64,000 bases of DNA from Pseudoxanthomonas composti (lineage in GTDB: Bacteria > Pseudomonadota > Gammaproteobacteria > Xanthomonadales > Xanthomonadaceae). The position numbers and the translations under genes are program-made. The DNA is taken from the NCBI RefSeq assembly GCF_004122095.1, contig NZ_SAWZ01000002.1:372001-436000 (forward strand). Direction: 5' to 3'. Positions 41,061 through 50,444 of this stretch are shown here, piece after piece; position 1 is the first letter of the stretch, and each line of letters begins with the position of its first letter. Under the pieces are notes generated by a model that did no database searches, was not told the DNA's origin, and worked only from the letters and a program-made list of their open reading frames with translations.

Positions 41061-42335
41061 TCAGACGCCGGCCCAGGCCTCGACTTCCTCGACGAAGCGG
41101 TACACGTCCATGTAGCGGTTGTAGAGCGGGATGGGCGAGATGCGGATCACGTCAGGCTCGCGCCAGTCGCCGGTGATACCCACCGAGACCAGGTAGTCGA
41201 ACAACGCCCGGCCGCGCTCGCGGCCACCGGCCACGCGCAGCGAGAGCTGGCAGCCGCGACGTTCCGGTTCGGCCGGGGTGATGATCTCCAGCGTGTCCAG
41301 CAGGCGCGACTCGATCAGCTCTTCCAGCAGCGCGGTGAGCTTCTCGGACTTGGCCCGCAGCGCGGCCATGCCGCCAGCGCGGTCGAACAGTTCCAGCGAG
41401 GCAACCAGCGGCGCCATCGCCAGCACCGGCGGGTTGCTCAACTGCCAGCCCTCGGCCCCGGGGGTGGGCACGAACTCGGGCGCCATCAGGAACCGGCTCT
41501 GCTTCTCGTGCCCCCACCAGCCGGCGAAGCGCGGGCGGTCGCTGTGGGCGTGGCGCGCGTGCACGAAAGCACCGGCCACCGCGCCGGGACCGGCGTTGAG
41601 GTACTTGTAGTGGCACCACACCGCAAAATCGGCGTCGCTGTCGTGCAGCTGCAGCGGCAGGTTGCCCACCGCATGGGCCAGGTCGAAGCCCACCTGCGCA
41701 CCGGCCGCATGCGCCAGGCGCGCGATTTCCTTCAGGTCGAAGGCCTGTCCGGTGCGGTACTGCACGCCCGGCCACAGCACCAGCGCCAGGCGCGGGCCAT
41801 GGGTGGCGATGGCCCGCGCGATGGCCTCCATCGACAGCGTGCCCTCGGCCTCGTCCGGTTCCAGCTCGATCAGGTCGGTGGCCGGGTCCAGGCCGTGGAA
41901 GCGGATCTGCGATTCCACCGCATGGCGGTCCGAGGGGAATGCGCCGGCCTCCATCAGGATCGCCGGGCGCTGCGCGGTGGGGCGGTAGAAGCTCACCATC
42001 ATGAAGTGCAGGTTGGCGGTGAGGGTGTTCATCGCCACCACCTCGGAGGGCAGGGCGCCGACGATGCGCGCCAGCGGCTCGCGCAGCTGCTCATGGTAGG
42101 TCATCCACTGGCCCTGCCCGGTGAAGTGGCCTTCCACCGCCTCGTGCGCCCACTTGTCCAGCACCTGTTCCACCGCCGCGCGCGCGCCCCGCGGCTGCAG
42201 GCCCAGTGAGTTGCCGCAGAAGTAGATCTGCTCGCCATTGCGCCAGCGCGGGATCAGGAACTCGTTGCGGAACGCGCGCAGCGGGTCGGCGGCGTCCAGG
42301 GCGATGACATGGGTGCGGGACAACGGATTGGACAT
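41061..42335 (-). CDS. kynU: Kynureninase
   Basis: 424 aa PLP enzyme. The PLP lysine is in WCHYKYLNAGPGAVAG; FCGNSLGLQPRG near residue 40 and HARHAHSDRPRFAGWWGH are family marks. Cleaves 3-hydroxykynurenine to 3-hydroxyanthranilate and alanine. 52 nt downstream of the FUSC gene. Confidence 0.95.
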   Translation of the reverse strand: MSNPLSRTHVIALDAADPLRAFRNEFLIPRWRNGEQIYFCGNSLGLQPRGARAAVEQVLDKWAHEAVEGHFTGQGQWMTYHEQLREPLARIVGALPSEVVAMNTLTANLHFMMVSFYRPTAQRPAILMEAGAFPSDRHAVESQIRFHGLDPATDLIELEPDEAEGTLSMEAIARAIATHGPRLALVLWPGVQYRTGQAFDLKEIARLAHAAGAQVGFDLAHAVGNLPLQLHDSDADFAVWCHYKYLNAGPGAVAGAFVHARHAHSDRPRFAGWWGHEKQSRFLMAPEFVPTPGAEGWQLSNPPVLAMAPLVASLELFDRAGGMAALRAKSEKLTALLEELIESRLLDTLEIITPAEPERRGCQLSLRVAGGRERGRALFDYLVSVGITGDWREPDVIRISPIPLYNRYMDVYRFVEEVEAWAGV

Positions 42336-42387
42336 GAGCGACCTGATCAGGAACGGCTAGCGCCGGTAGCGGGCGATGTTGGCGAGT

Positions 42388-44514
42388 CTAACTGGCGGGC
42401 GACTCGCCGGCCCGGACCGGCGCGCGCTTGGCATCGCCGGCATCGCGGCGCAGCAGGTGGGTCAGCGTATCCAGGCTGTCGGCGATGCGATCGCAGGCAT
42501 CGAGCAGCGCGAAAGAAAGCGCGTGCTCGTGAGCCAGGGCCTCGGCCAGCTTGCGCTCGAAGGGGCGCGCCGCGGGGATGGCCGAGGCCTTGCCGCCCTG
42601 GCGCAGGTAGCGCACCTGCGCAGACAGGGTGTCGTCCACGGCCTGGGCGAAGGCCGACAGCTCGGGGGAGGCGGCCAGTTGCGCACCCTCGCGCAGCTGC
42701 GCCTCCAGCGTCAGCGGCGCGCGCATGAGCCGGGTGGCGTTGGCCAGCAGCGATTGCGCCAGCTGGGCCTCGTCACGGTTGCCGCCGCGACGCGGCTCGG
42801 CGCGCATGCGGTCGATGGAGGCCTGCACGTTGGTCCGGGCCGCACGCGCGGCGCTGCGGGTCTCGTCCAGCACGTCCACGCGGCCATCCAGCAGCGCGCT
42901 CAGGTGGCGCTGGTCGGCCTCCAGCAGCTTGGCGAAGGCGGCGCGGCCGCGGCGGCCTTCCCAGGTCGGCCACAGCGCGTAGACGGTCATGGCTAGCGCG
43001 CTGCCGATCAGGGTGGCGGTCACCCGCGCGCTCAGGGCCTGGCCCGGGTCCTGGCCCTCGAAGGACAGCAGCATCACCAGCATGCCGGTCAGCAGCGCCA
43101 CGCCCAGCCCGTAGTTCATCTGCGCGGTCAGGCGGAAGCCGAAGCAGAACAGCCACAGCAGCAGCAAGCGCACCACGGTGCCGTCCATCGCGTAGTGGAT
43201 CAGCGCGGTGCCCACCAGCAGCCCGGCCAGGGTGCCCAGCACGCGCCCAGCGCCGAAACTGAGCGTGCCGCCGAAGTCGGGCTTGAGCACGATGGCGGTG
43301 GTCATCGGGATCCACGCCCCATGCGGCAAGGCAAGGCCGCGCTCCAGCAGCAGCGCCGCCACCAGCGCGGTGCCGCAGCGCAGGGCATGGCGAAAGGCCA
43401 CCGAGGACAGCGTGAGATTGGCCTGCAGCGTCAGCCAGGGCGAGCTGGGGCGCAGGGCCGGCGGCAGCCGCGCCTCGGCCTGCTGGGCCTGGATCTGCCC
43501 CTGGCTGCTGGCCCAGTAGCCATTGCGGACCAGGGCGCGCAGCTGGCCGGCCAGCCCGGCGGCGCGGCCGGCCCCCAGCCGCAGCAGGCGCTGTTCGCGC
43601 GTGCCGCTGACCTCGCTTTTCACGCCATCGAGCTGGTCGGCCAAGGCCTGCAGCGCGGTGACGTCGACCTGCGCGGCCACCGGCGCGCTGGCCTCGCGCA
43701 TGGCCGAGGCCAGATGGTCCAGCACCAGCGCCGCCTGCTTGAGCAGCGTTTCGATCAGCGTGCGTGCCTGTGCGTCTTCCAGGCGGGCGTGGATGTCGGC
43801 CAGCGCCAGCACGTCCACGCGCACGCGCTCGCAGACCTCGGCCATGATGCGGAAGGACTGCAGCGCCTGGCCGCGCGTGTGGTGCTGGCCATGCAGCAGC
43901 ACCAGGGTGTCCTGCGCAGCCTGCAGGGTGGGCGAGGGCTGGCTGGGGTCAGGCCGGGTGCGTGCGGTGATGGCCAGCTGCTGCAGGATGGTGGCTACGG
44001 CGAAGCGCTCGGGGCGATAGCGCTGCAGCGGCCAGGCGGCCAGGGCCATCAGCATCTGCAGCAGGCCGCCGCCGAAGATCAACAGGCCCACGCCCAGGGC
44101 CTGGTCCTGAGGTAGGCCCAGATTGGCCGAGACCAGCACGAGCAGCATGCTGGCCAGGCCATTGCGGGCCGCCAGCGGCCCCAGCGCCACCACCAGCCCT
44201 CCGGCGAAGCCGAACACGAACACGGCCAGCACGACCAGCACCGAATGCGGCCCGACCAGCACGCCGATCATCGCCGACAGACCGGCAATGGCCGCCGCCA
44301 GCAGCATACGCCGCATGCGCAGGGCATAGGCGCCGGGCTGGTCGGCGAACATGGTCTGCAGCGCGCCGATCGCCAGACCCAGGCCGATGACCGGCGCATC
44401 GGCCCACACCCCGCCGGCAAGCGCGGCGAACACCGCGAAGGAGTTGCGCAGCGCCACCCGCACCGGGATATCGCGGGGCTTGAGGTGGATCAGGCTGCGC
44501 AGGAGCGGGGACAT
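42388..44514 (-). CDS. FUSC-family inner-membrane transporter-like protein
   Basis: 708 aa. Two halves, each with about five to six TM segments followed by a soluble helical region, as in YccS/AaeB-like aromatic-acid efflux proteins; the second half has LPHGAWIPMTTAIVLKPDFGGT. Its place between HAAO and kynU suggests export of an aromatic kynurenine intermediate; inference. No Shine-Dalgarno is seen before the ATG at 44514 because a repeat array replaces that region, and the first 10 codons are duplicated 179 bp upstream. Confidence 0.82.
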   Translation of the reverse strand: MSPLLRSLIHLKPRDIPVRVALRNSFAVFAALAGGVWADAPVIGLGLAIGALQTMFADQPGAYALRMRRMLLAAAIAGLSAMIGVLVGPHSVLVVLAVFVFGFAGGLVVALGPLAARNGLASMLLVLVSANLGLPQDQALGVGLLIFGGGLLQMLMALAAWPLQRYRPERFAVATILQQLAITARTRPDPSQPSPTLQAAQDTLVLLHGQHHTRGQALQSFRIMAEVCERVRVDVLALADIHARLEDAQARTLIETLLKQAALVLDHLASAMREASAPVAAQVDVTALQALADQLDGVKSEVSGTREQRLLRLGAGRAAGLAGQLRALVRNGYWASSQGQIQAQQAEARLPPALRPSSPWLTLQANLTLSSVAFRHALRCGTALVAALLLERGLALPHGAWIPMTTAIVLKPDFGGTLSFGAGRVLGTLAGLLVGTALIHYAMDGTVVRLLLLWLFCFGFRLTAQMNYGLGVALLTGMLVMLLSFEGQDPGQALSARVTATLIGSALAMTVYALWPTWEGRRGRAAFAKLLEADQRHLSALLDGRVDVLDETRSAARAARTNVQASIDRMRAEPRRGGNRDEAQLAQSLLANATRLMRAPLTLEAQLREGAQLAASPELSAFAQAVDDTLSAQVRYLRQGGKASAIPAARPFERKLAEALAHEHALSFALLDACDRIADSLDTLTHLLRRDAGDAKRAPVRAGESPAS

Positions 44515-44820
44515 GGTGGGGCGAGGAGTGAGTGGTGAAGCGAGGAGTGAGTGGTGAAGCGAGGAGTGAGGAGTGAGTAAGCGCCGAGGCGAAAGCAAAG
44601 CGCCCGCCGCGTCAGCTGTTTCGCTCACTCCTCACCTCGCTCCCCCACTCACTCCTCAGGTATGTGGATCAGGCTGCGCAGGAGCGGGGACATGGTTGAG
44701 CGAGGAGTGAGTGGTGAAGCGAGGAGTGAGGAGTGAGTAAGAGCAAAAGCGAAAGCAAAACGCCCGCCGCCTCAGCTGTTTCGCTCACTCCTCACTCCTC
44801 GCCCCACCACTCACTCCTCA
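44485..44820. repeat. Tandem duplication (179-bp offset) including two GAGTGAG arrays and the FUSC start
   Basis: Copy 1 begins GTGGATCAGGCTGCGCAGGA at 44485, copy 2 at 44664. Each holds the 5' end of the FUSC gene, a purine arm of GAGGAGTGAGTGGTGAAGC units, a nearly identical loop (GCAAAGCGCCCGCCGC-type, copy 2 with changes) and a pyrimidine arm ending CTCACTCCTCA. Confidence 0.92.
44649..44693 (-). pseudogene. Duplicate 5' end of the FUSC gene
   Basis: Reads MSPLLRSLIHIPEE then stop: ten codons identical in product to the real FUSC start (MSPLLRSLIH), after which the repeat array enters and closes the frame with GAG GAG TGA. No Shine-Dalgarno; unlikely to be functional. Confidence 0.85.
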
Positions 44821-45348
44821 TGTGTCAGGCATGACGTAACGCGCAGGCGCCGGATTGAAATGGCCGCAGGCGTCGCAGGTGCGGTGCTCGCGCGAGGCGT
44901 AGAAGCGGTCGAACACCGGCGGGAAGTCGGTCTCGATGTTGCGCAGCGGGAAGTACTCTTCGTAGAGCTTGTGGTTGCAGCGCTCGCAGAACCACATCAG
45001 GCCGTCCTGCTCGTGCGGCAGGCGGCGGCGTTCGATCACCAACCCCACCGAGTCGGGCATGCGCTGCGGGGAATGCGGCACCCGCGGCGGCAGCAGGAAG
45101 ATCTCGCCGGCACGGATGGGGATGTCGCGCACCTTGCCGTCTTCCTGGATGCGCAGGACCATCTCGCCTTCCAGCTGATAGAACCATTCGGCGCCCTCGT
45201 CGTGGTGGTAGTCGGTGCGCGCATTCGGCCCACCGACCACCATCACGATGAAGTCGTCCGCGTAGACGACCTTGTTGCCGACCGGCGGCTTGAGCAGGTG
45301 CCGGTGTTCCTCGATCCAGGCCTGCAGGTTGAGGGGGGAGGGCAGCAT
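44818..45348 (-). CDS. nbaC: 3-Hydroxyanthranilate 3,4-dioxygenase
   Basis: 176 aa cupin. Fe ligands in [15 protein letters not shown] and the later PHSPQR; a rubredoxin-like pair CERC (121-124) and CDAC (158-161) is present as in bacterial enzymes. Opens 3-hydroxyanthranilate, leading to quinolinate and NAD. The stop TGA is the first triplet of a GAGTGAG array. 14 nt after the carbonic anhydrase stop; same operon. Confidence 0.93.
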   Translation of the reverse strand: MLPSPLNLQAWIEEHRHLLKPPVGNKVVYADDFIVMVVGGPNARTDYHHDEGAEWFYQLEGEMVLRIQEDGKVRDIPIRAGEIFLLPPRVPHSPQRMPDSVGLVIERRRLPHEQDGLMWFCERCNHKLYEEYFPLRNIETDFPPVFDRFYASREHRTCDACGHFNPAPARYVMPDT

Positions 45349-45362
45349 CGCCAGGTCCGCGC

Positions 45363-46022
45363 TCAAACGTCGGCCATGTACGGCGTGGTCTGCAGGGCGC
45401 GCTGGTAGGTCGGCCTCAGTGACTCGAAGCTGTCCACATCCATGCCCAGCTGGCGCACGCGGCCATCGAACAGGCTGTAGCACCAGCCATGCACGCTCAG
45501 GGACTGCCCACGCGCCCAGGCATCGCGGATCACCGTGCTCTGGCACAGGTTGACCACCTGCTCGATCGCATTGATCTCGCACAGGCGCGCGTGGCGGGCC
45601 GCTTCGTCCGGTAGCGCATCCAGCAAGTCGGCATGCTTCTGCACGATGTCGCCGACCTGGCCCAGCCAGTTGTCGGTCAGCCCCACGCGCTTGCCGGTCA
45701 GCCCGGCGTGCAAACCGCCGCAGCCGTAGTGGCCCACGATGAGGATGTGCTCCACCTTGAGCACGTCCACCGAGAACTGCACGGCCGACAGGCAATTCAG
45801 GTCGGTGTGCTGGACCAGGTTGGCCACGTTGCGGTGGACAAAGACCTCACCCGGATCCAGGCCCAGGATCTGGTTGGCCGGCACCCGCGAATCCGAGCAG
45901 CCGATCCACAGATAGCGCGGCGATTGCTGGCGTGAGAGGCGCTCGAAGAAGTCCGGGTCTTCGCGGCTGATCCGCTCGGACCATTCGCGGTTGTTGCGGA
46001 GCAGGGTGTCCAGGTCTGACAT
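45363..46022 (-). CDS. can: Beta-class carbonic anhydrase
   Basis: 219 aa, matching E. coli Can. Zinc ligands Cys42 (IGCSDSRVP), His98 and Cys101 (VGHYGCGG), with Asp44/Arg46 dyad. Interconverts CO2 and bicarbonate. It heads the minus-strand group that continues into the kynurenine genes; whether the link is functional is unclear. Start at 46022 is set by the family N-terminus. Confidence 0.95.
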   Translation of the reverse strand: MSDLDTLLRNNREWSERISREDPDFFERLSRQQSPRYLWIGCSDSRVPANQILGLDPGEVFVHRNVANLVQHTDLNCLSAVQFSVDVLKVEHILIVGHYGCGGLHAGLTGKRVGLTDNWLGQVGDIVQKHADLLDALPDEAARHARLCEINAIEQVVNLCQSTVIRDAWARGQSLSVHGWCYSLFDGRVRQLGMDVDSFESLRPTYQRALQTTPYMADV

Positions 46023-46427
46023 GGCAGGGTCTTCAGGGGCCGGAGGTGGGTCTGCAAGGATACCCGCGATGCGTGTGAGCGCCGTCACCTTGCCAGCCAG
46101 CAAGGCGCCTTTGCCTCAGAGGCCAATGTGAAAGCCGATTCATCGGCGAAGACGCCTTCCCGAGGCAGCGCGCTCATCCGTAGGGCGGATCGTGATCCGC
46201 CAACGCCATGCTGGAACGCGCTGAACAGATGGGACACTAGGGACGCGCCTGTCGCGTGAGGTGACGTCATGGGCATGCTGGGCTCCACGATGGCGGATCG
46301 CGATCCGCCCTACGCCACGGTGGAGCAATCCGGACGATCGAACGGCGAGTGCCGTCGTGGGAGCCGATTCATCGGCGAAGGGGCCGTCGACGTGCTGTCC
46401 AGACACTCTAGACCGCAACTGCCGACG
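46023..46427. other. 405-nt spacer filled with nested dispersed repeats
   Basis: Two direct copies of AGCCGATTCATCGGCGAAG (near 46132 and 46362) flank an inverted pair of TAGGGCGGATCGTGATCCGC-type palindromes (46179-46205 and 46290-46315). No gene is supported. Confidence 0.7.
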
Positions 46428-47240
46428 TCACTTCTGGCAAGCCGGGCAGTCGTACAGGCGCCGCCCCGCCAACTCCCGCCGACGAATGGGCGTCCCGCAA
46501 TCCGGACACGGCAGGCCCTGGCGGTCGAACACCTTGAAGGCAAAGCCCTCCGGCGTATCGGTGATGTACTCGGCGCGCATGCCCTCGGCCTTGCGGATGC
46601 CGCGGCTGCGATAGCTGCGGCGGGGCACGTCCAGCAGCGCCTTGGCCAGCAGCTTGCGCTCGTCCGGCGTCAGGCTGGCCGCGCCGCGCAAGGGCGCAAT
46701 GCCGGCCTCGAACAGCACCTCCGAGCGCAGATAGTTGCCCATGCCCGCCAGGAAGCCCTGGTCCAGCAGCAGCGCCGCCAGCGACATTCGGCCAAAGCGC
46801 GGCTCCTGCAGCCGCCTGGCCACTGCCGCGGCGGTCAGGCGCTTGTCCAGCACATCCGGCCCGAGCTTGGACAGGAACGGGTGCCGGACCAGCTCCTCGG
46901 TCTTCCACAAGGCGATATCCGAGGCCGAATACAGCAGGATCGCCTGGTCCTGCGTCTCCAGCGCCACCCGCAGGCTGCGGGTGGTCTCGGGGCGCGTGCC
47001 AGCCGCGGCCACCATCCACACCCCATAGAGCTGGTTGTGCGAGTACAGCGTCCAGCCGTGGTCGAACCGCGTCAGCATCGCCTTGCCATGCGTGTCGATG
47101 GCCGTGATGCAGTGACCCCTGAGCAGCTTCTCCTTGCCCTTGAGCGCGGGCAGGCCGAACCAGACCGACGCCAGCGGCGCACTGCCGACCGCCGCGAACA
47201 GCTTGTCGGCGGCGCGACGGATTTCAGGACCTTCCGGCAT
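46428..47240 (-). CDS. nei: Endonuclease VIII (DNA glycosylase)
   Basis: 270 aa. Starts MPEGPEIRRAADKL, so Pro2 and Glu3 are the catalytic residues; TLYSHNQLYGVW and LLDQGFLAGMGNYLRSE (helix-two-turn-helix) are as in E. coli Nei; C-terminal zinc finger CPDC...CPAC. Removes oxidised pyrimidines and nicks abasic sites. Confidence 0.93.
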   Translation of the reverse strand: MPEGPEIRRAADKLFAAVGSAPLASVWFGLPALKGKEKLLRGHCITAIDTHGKAMLTRFDHGWTLYSHNQLYGVWMVAAAGTRPETTRSLRVALETQDQAILLYSASDIALWKTEELVRHPFLSKLGPDVLDKRLTAAAVARRLQEPRFGRMSLAALLLDQGFLAGMGNYLRSEVLFEAGIAPLRGAASLTPDERKLLAKALLDVPRRSYRSRGIRKAEGMRAEYITDTPEGFAFKVFDRQGLPCPDCGTPIRRRELAGRRLYDCPACQK

Positions 47241-47252
47241 GGGTGGGTCTCA

Positions 47253-48587
47253 TTATCGAACGGGTTGCGGGCCATCATTGGGGGATGCTGGGACGGTTAT
47301 TTCTTGCATTCCCAGCACGCGATCCTGTGCGTCAGTCGCAACCAGCGTGAAGCGGCCGGCAGGAAGCGCAAGCACGATACAGGCGTCGGGCTCACGTAGC
47401 ACGACACCATCGGCAGCCACGGCATTCTCAGGCCGGTTTGCGCGCCGCGAAATGACGGCACAGGGCCAAGTGTTCGCACAGAGCTTGCGATCCACAGGTG
47501 CATGGTGGCGTTTCAAGGCCGGTTGCCACAGCCAGCCGGGTCGTCCATGGAGCGCCGGTGGGTCGGGCAGAACCACGGTGACGTCGAAGCCATCCGGCTG
47601 ATAGCTCCAGACTGCCCCGTCCTCAGACACGAAGACCGATGCGGTCGCGGTATCCCCGGGGAGTCTTTCAAGCAATTGGCGGTAGATGGCTTCTTCGTCA
47701 GTGGCAGGTCGCAGCGGCCGCAGGAAGGTTTGATCTACCGTCAGTGGGTCCAGACCCGTCAACCTTTTCAGCTCTGCGGCCATCGGCGTGTAATTGGGTA
47801 GCGCGCGCTCAATGGCGTGCGAGTAGCCCGCATGTACGATGAACCTAGCATCGGGCCGCTCACGTAGCAGTCGCGCGAGATTTCTGGCCTGGCCAGTCTC
47901 TCGATCCTGCTGTGTGCGCTGCTTGCCCTGGTACTCATAGTTCTGAATGCGGAATCCAAGTTGAGCGGCAGTGCTCAAGACTTGGCCGAATACTGCCTCT
48001 CTCGAGTAGAGACCATCATCGTGCTCCGCGTAGCCGCGTGGTCCGATTTTTTCCGCATGCTCTGAGAGCGCCTCCGCGGCATAGTCGGTAAAGCCCTCGC
48101 CTCGCAGCAGTGGCAGTAGCTCAACGAGCAGGGTGCGGGTCTGCGGGGCATGATGCGCTTCGTTGATGACGACGATCCGCCGACCTTCGGCGAGTCTCGC
48201 GATGGTTTCTGCCGCGCTGCGTGGCGTGTAGCCGGGACCAGGCGCGTTCTGCGTCCGCAAGAGCGGCAGCAGTTTTTCGGGGAATCGTTCGAGCGCTGGT
48301 TCGTACTCGCCCAGCTCGGCTAGACCGGTCGCTTCAAGCTGCGAAATGAAAGCGACGCTTGATTCGTCAATGCCATTGGTCGCCCGCAATCGCTCAAGCA
48401 CGGTCACTAAGGGGAGCGCAGTTCGTTGACCATGCGATGCGGTCATTGCCATCATCGCTTGTTGTACGGCATCAGGGCGCTCTTGCGCCTGTGCCGATGG
48501 CAGCAGCACCCAGAGGTTTGTAAGCAGTGCAAGACCCAGAAAAACTGTTCTCAGGTCTGTCGTTAGCCAAACGGTTTGAGACGTCAT
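47253..48587 (-). CDS. Exported protein with a Tiki/ChaN/EreA-like domain
   Basis: 444 aa. Signal peptide ends near SAQAQ (residue 35). A domain from about 125 has RRIVVINEAHHAPQTRTLLV, a stretch typical of the TraB/Tiki-ChaN-EreA superfamily (Glu/His active site), and later ARFIVHAGYSHAIE. The C-terminal 150 residues are a separate beta-rich region of no recognised family. Codon GC is lower than in neighbours. Function unknown; a secreted hydrolase is possible. Lies between nei (12-nt gap) and the SDR gene on the same strand. Confidence 0.6.
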   Translation of the reverse strand: MTSQTVWLTTDLRTVFLGLALLTNLWVLLPSAQAQERPDAVQQAMMAMTASHGQRTALPLVTVLERLRATNGIDESSVAFISQLEATGLAELGEYEPALERFPEKLLPLLRTQNAPGPGYTPRSAAETIARLAEGRRIVVINEAHHAPQTRTLLVELLPLLRGEGFTDYAAEALSEHAEKIGPRGYAEHDDGLYSREAVFGQVLSTAAQLGFRIQNYEYQGKQRTQQDRETGQARNLARLLRERPDARFIVHAGYSHAIERALPNYTPMAAELKRLTGLDPLTVDQTFLRPLRPATDEEAIYRQLLERLPGDTATASVFVSEDGAVWSYQPDGFDVTVVLPDPPALHGRPGWLWQPALKRHHAPVDRKLCANTWPCAVISRRANRPENAVAADGVVLREPDACIVLALPAGRFTLVATDAQDRVLGMQEITVPASPNDGPQPVR

Positions 48588-48611
48588 GCGGTTCCTTCGC
48601 TTGAGGACAAA

Positions 48612-49400
48612 CTAGATGGACTGCATGCGCCCGCCATCCACGGCCAGGCTGACGCCGGTGATGTAACCGGCAGCGGGGCTGGCCAGGAACGCCACGGCGG
48701 CGGCGACCTCGCTGGCCTGGGCCACGCGGCGGACCGGCACCCCGGAGGCGATGGCGGCCAGCGCCTCGTCCTCGCTGCCGCCGTTGGCGGCCATGCGGTC
48801 CTTGATGATGTGATCCAGGCGCGCGGTGCGGGTGTAGCCAGGCAGGACGTTGTTGACGGTGATGCCCTCGGGCCCCAGCTCGCGCGAAAGCGTCTTGGCC
48901 CAGCTGGCCACCGCCCCGCGCGTGGTGTTGGACACGCCCAGATTGGGGATGGGCTCGTACACCGAGGTGCTGACGATGTTGACGACGCGGCCCCAGCCAC
49001 CGGCGCGCATCCCCGGCAGCACCGCTTGCAGGCGCGCGTGGTTGGCCAGCAGGTGCTGCTGGAACGCCGCCAGAAATGCGTTCGCATCGGCCTCGATGGC
49101 GCGCCCGCCGGGCGGGCCGCCACTGTTGTTGACCAGCACCTGGACCGGGCGCTCGGCCACGAGCTCGGTCAGCATCGCCTCCAGCGCCTGCGGCTGCGCG
49201 TCGTCGGCCACGCGGTACCCGTGGCGCTGGCCCGCGGCGACCTGCGGCAGGTCGGCAACCACCGATTCCAGGGTGGCGCGGCGCCGCGCCACCACGGTGA
49301 CATCCGCGCCCAGCAGGGCCAGTTCCAACGCGCTGGCCTGGCCGATGCCTTCGGAGGCGCCGAAGACCAGCGCATGTCGGCCGGAAAGATTCAGATCCAT
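48612..49400 (-). CDS. Short-chain dehydrogenase/reductase lacking the YxxxK motif
   Basis: 262 aa. Rossmann start LVFGASEGIG (11-20) and NNSGG (91-95) are present. The region that should hold Tyr-x-x-x-Lys reads SNTTR (157-161), so both catalytic residues are replaced; Ser144 remains. This matches the atypical 3-oxoacyl-ACP-reductase-like SDR subgroup noted for an imperfect catalytic tetrad. It may bind NAD(P) without the usual chemistry, or use another residue such as Tyr148. Confidence 0.85.
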   Translation of the reverse strand: MDLNLSGRHALVFGASEGIGQASALELALLGADVTVVARRRATLESVVADLPQVAAGQRHGYRVADDAQPQALEAMLTELVAERPVQVLVNNSGGPPGGRAIEADANAFLAAFQQHLLANHARLQAVLPGMRAGGWGRVVNIVSTSVYEPIPNLGVSNTTRGAVASWAKTLSRELGPEGITVNNVLPGYTRTARLDHIIKDRMAANGGSEDEALAAIASGVPVRRVAQASEVAAAVAFLASPAAGYITGVSLAVDGGRMQSI

Positions 49401-49507
49401 GGGCGTTCGCTCAGCGTCTCAAGAAGGGAGCGCCTTGCACGGCGCTTGCCGGGGATTGGACACCATCTCGCGTGATGCCCCACGCAAGGTGCACGGCTGC
49501 ACCGGGC

Positions 49508-50131
49508 TCAACGCGGCAGATGCCCGCGCATCATCCGCGCGATCTCGCCGGCCATCGGCTCTCCACGGGCATCCAGCTCGTCGGCGACAGCGGCGACATT
49601 GGCCGCAGGGTGGTTCTGGCTGAGCTTGAACTTCAGCTCCACGCGTTCCACCCGCAGCCGGAAGCCGACGATGCCGGCCAACTGGCGCACCAGCCTGGGA
49701 TCGCCGTGCTCGAAGCGCCAGTCGCTGCCAACCTGCGCTTCGAAGTGCTGGCTGAGCCGATCGACGAGCCCAGCCAAGGCCTTGGAATCGCTGAAGGATT
49801 CGAGTCGGCCATGCAGGTGCGCCACCGCGTAGTTCCAGGTCGGCACGCGCGCGGCCGCTTCCTTGTCTGGATACGCCGACGGCGTCACGTAGGCATGCGG
49901 GCCATGCACGATGGCCAGCGCGGCGCCAACATGCCGCGCCTGCGGATTGGGGCGTGCCCAGTGGCCTTCCAGCACGATGTCATGATCGTGCCGGGTGTAG
50001 CGCACCGGCAGGTGACCGACCTCGGGCGTGCCATCTTCGGCAGTGGTGACCAGCGTGATGAAGGCGTCGCGCGCGATCAGCTCGTCCAGCGCCGACAGAT
50101 CGTCCAGCTTGAACGCCGCCGGTCGATACAT
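49508..50131 (-). CDS. PaiB-family FMN-binding protein
   Basis: 207 aa. Split-barrel flavin fold: MYRPAAFKLDD start, ITLVTTAEDGTPEVGHLPV, VPTWNYAVAHLHGRL and FKLSQNHP are conserved in PaiB. In Bacillus PaiB acts as a negative regulator, but the fold suggests FMN or haem binding; exact role unknown here. Convergent/tandem with the small genes upstream on the same strand. Confidence 0.85.
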   Translation of the reverse strand: MYRPAAFKLDDLSALDELIARDAFITLVTTAEDGTPEVGHLPVRYTRHDHDIVLEGHWARPNPQARHVGAALAIVHGPHAYVTPSAYPDKEAAARVPTWNYAVAHLHGRLESFSDSKALAGLVDRLSQHFEAQVGSDWRFEHGDPRLVRQLAGIVGFRLRVERVELKFKLSQNHPAANVAAVADELDARGEPMAGEIARMMRGHLPR

Positions 50132-50138
50132 GGTGCGC

Positions 50139-50444
50139 CTAGGCCCTGCCGCCCATCGACTGGGTCATCAGCGGCTTGAGGTCCTCATCGTGCGCCGCCT
50201 TGGGCGGGGCGATCTCGTGCAGCGAAAAGCCACGGACCAGCGCATCTTCCTCGTCCAGCCCGTCGAAGGCGACGAAGTCGGCATCGAACAACGCCGCGCG
50301 CGCGCTGTCCTCGCTGTCGTAGGCCAGCGTGTTGCCATCGCTGTCCAGCACCTCGGCGGTGCCCGCCGCCTTGATGCGCAGGCGCGCCCAGATCAGCATG
50401 CGGCCCAGGCTGGCCACCCACCATTGGTCTTGGAAATCAGGCAT
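50139..50444 (-). CDS. Uncharacterised 101-aa acidic protein
   Basis: Not recognised. Soluble, with WVASLGRMLIWARLRIK near the start and an acidic middle (FDGLDEEDALV). Its ATG overlaps the stop of the preceding membrane-protein gene (TGATG), and it ends 7 nt before paiB, so the three are probably cotranscribed. Confidence 0.6.
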   Translation of the reverse strand: MPDFQDQWWVASLGRMLIWARLRIKAAGTAEVLDSDGNTLAYDSEDSARAALFDADFVAFDGLDEEDALVRGFSLHEIAPPKAAHDEDLKPLMTQSMGGRA

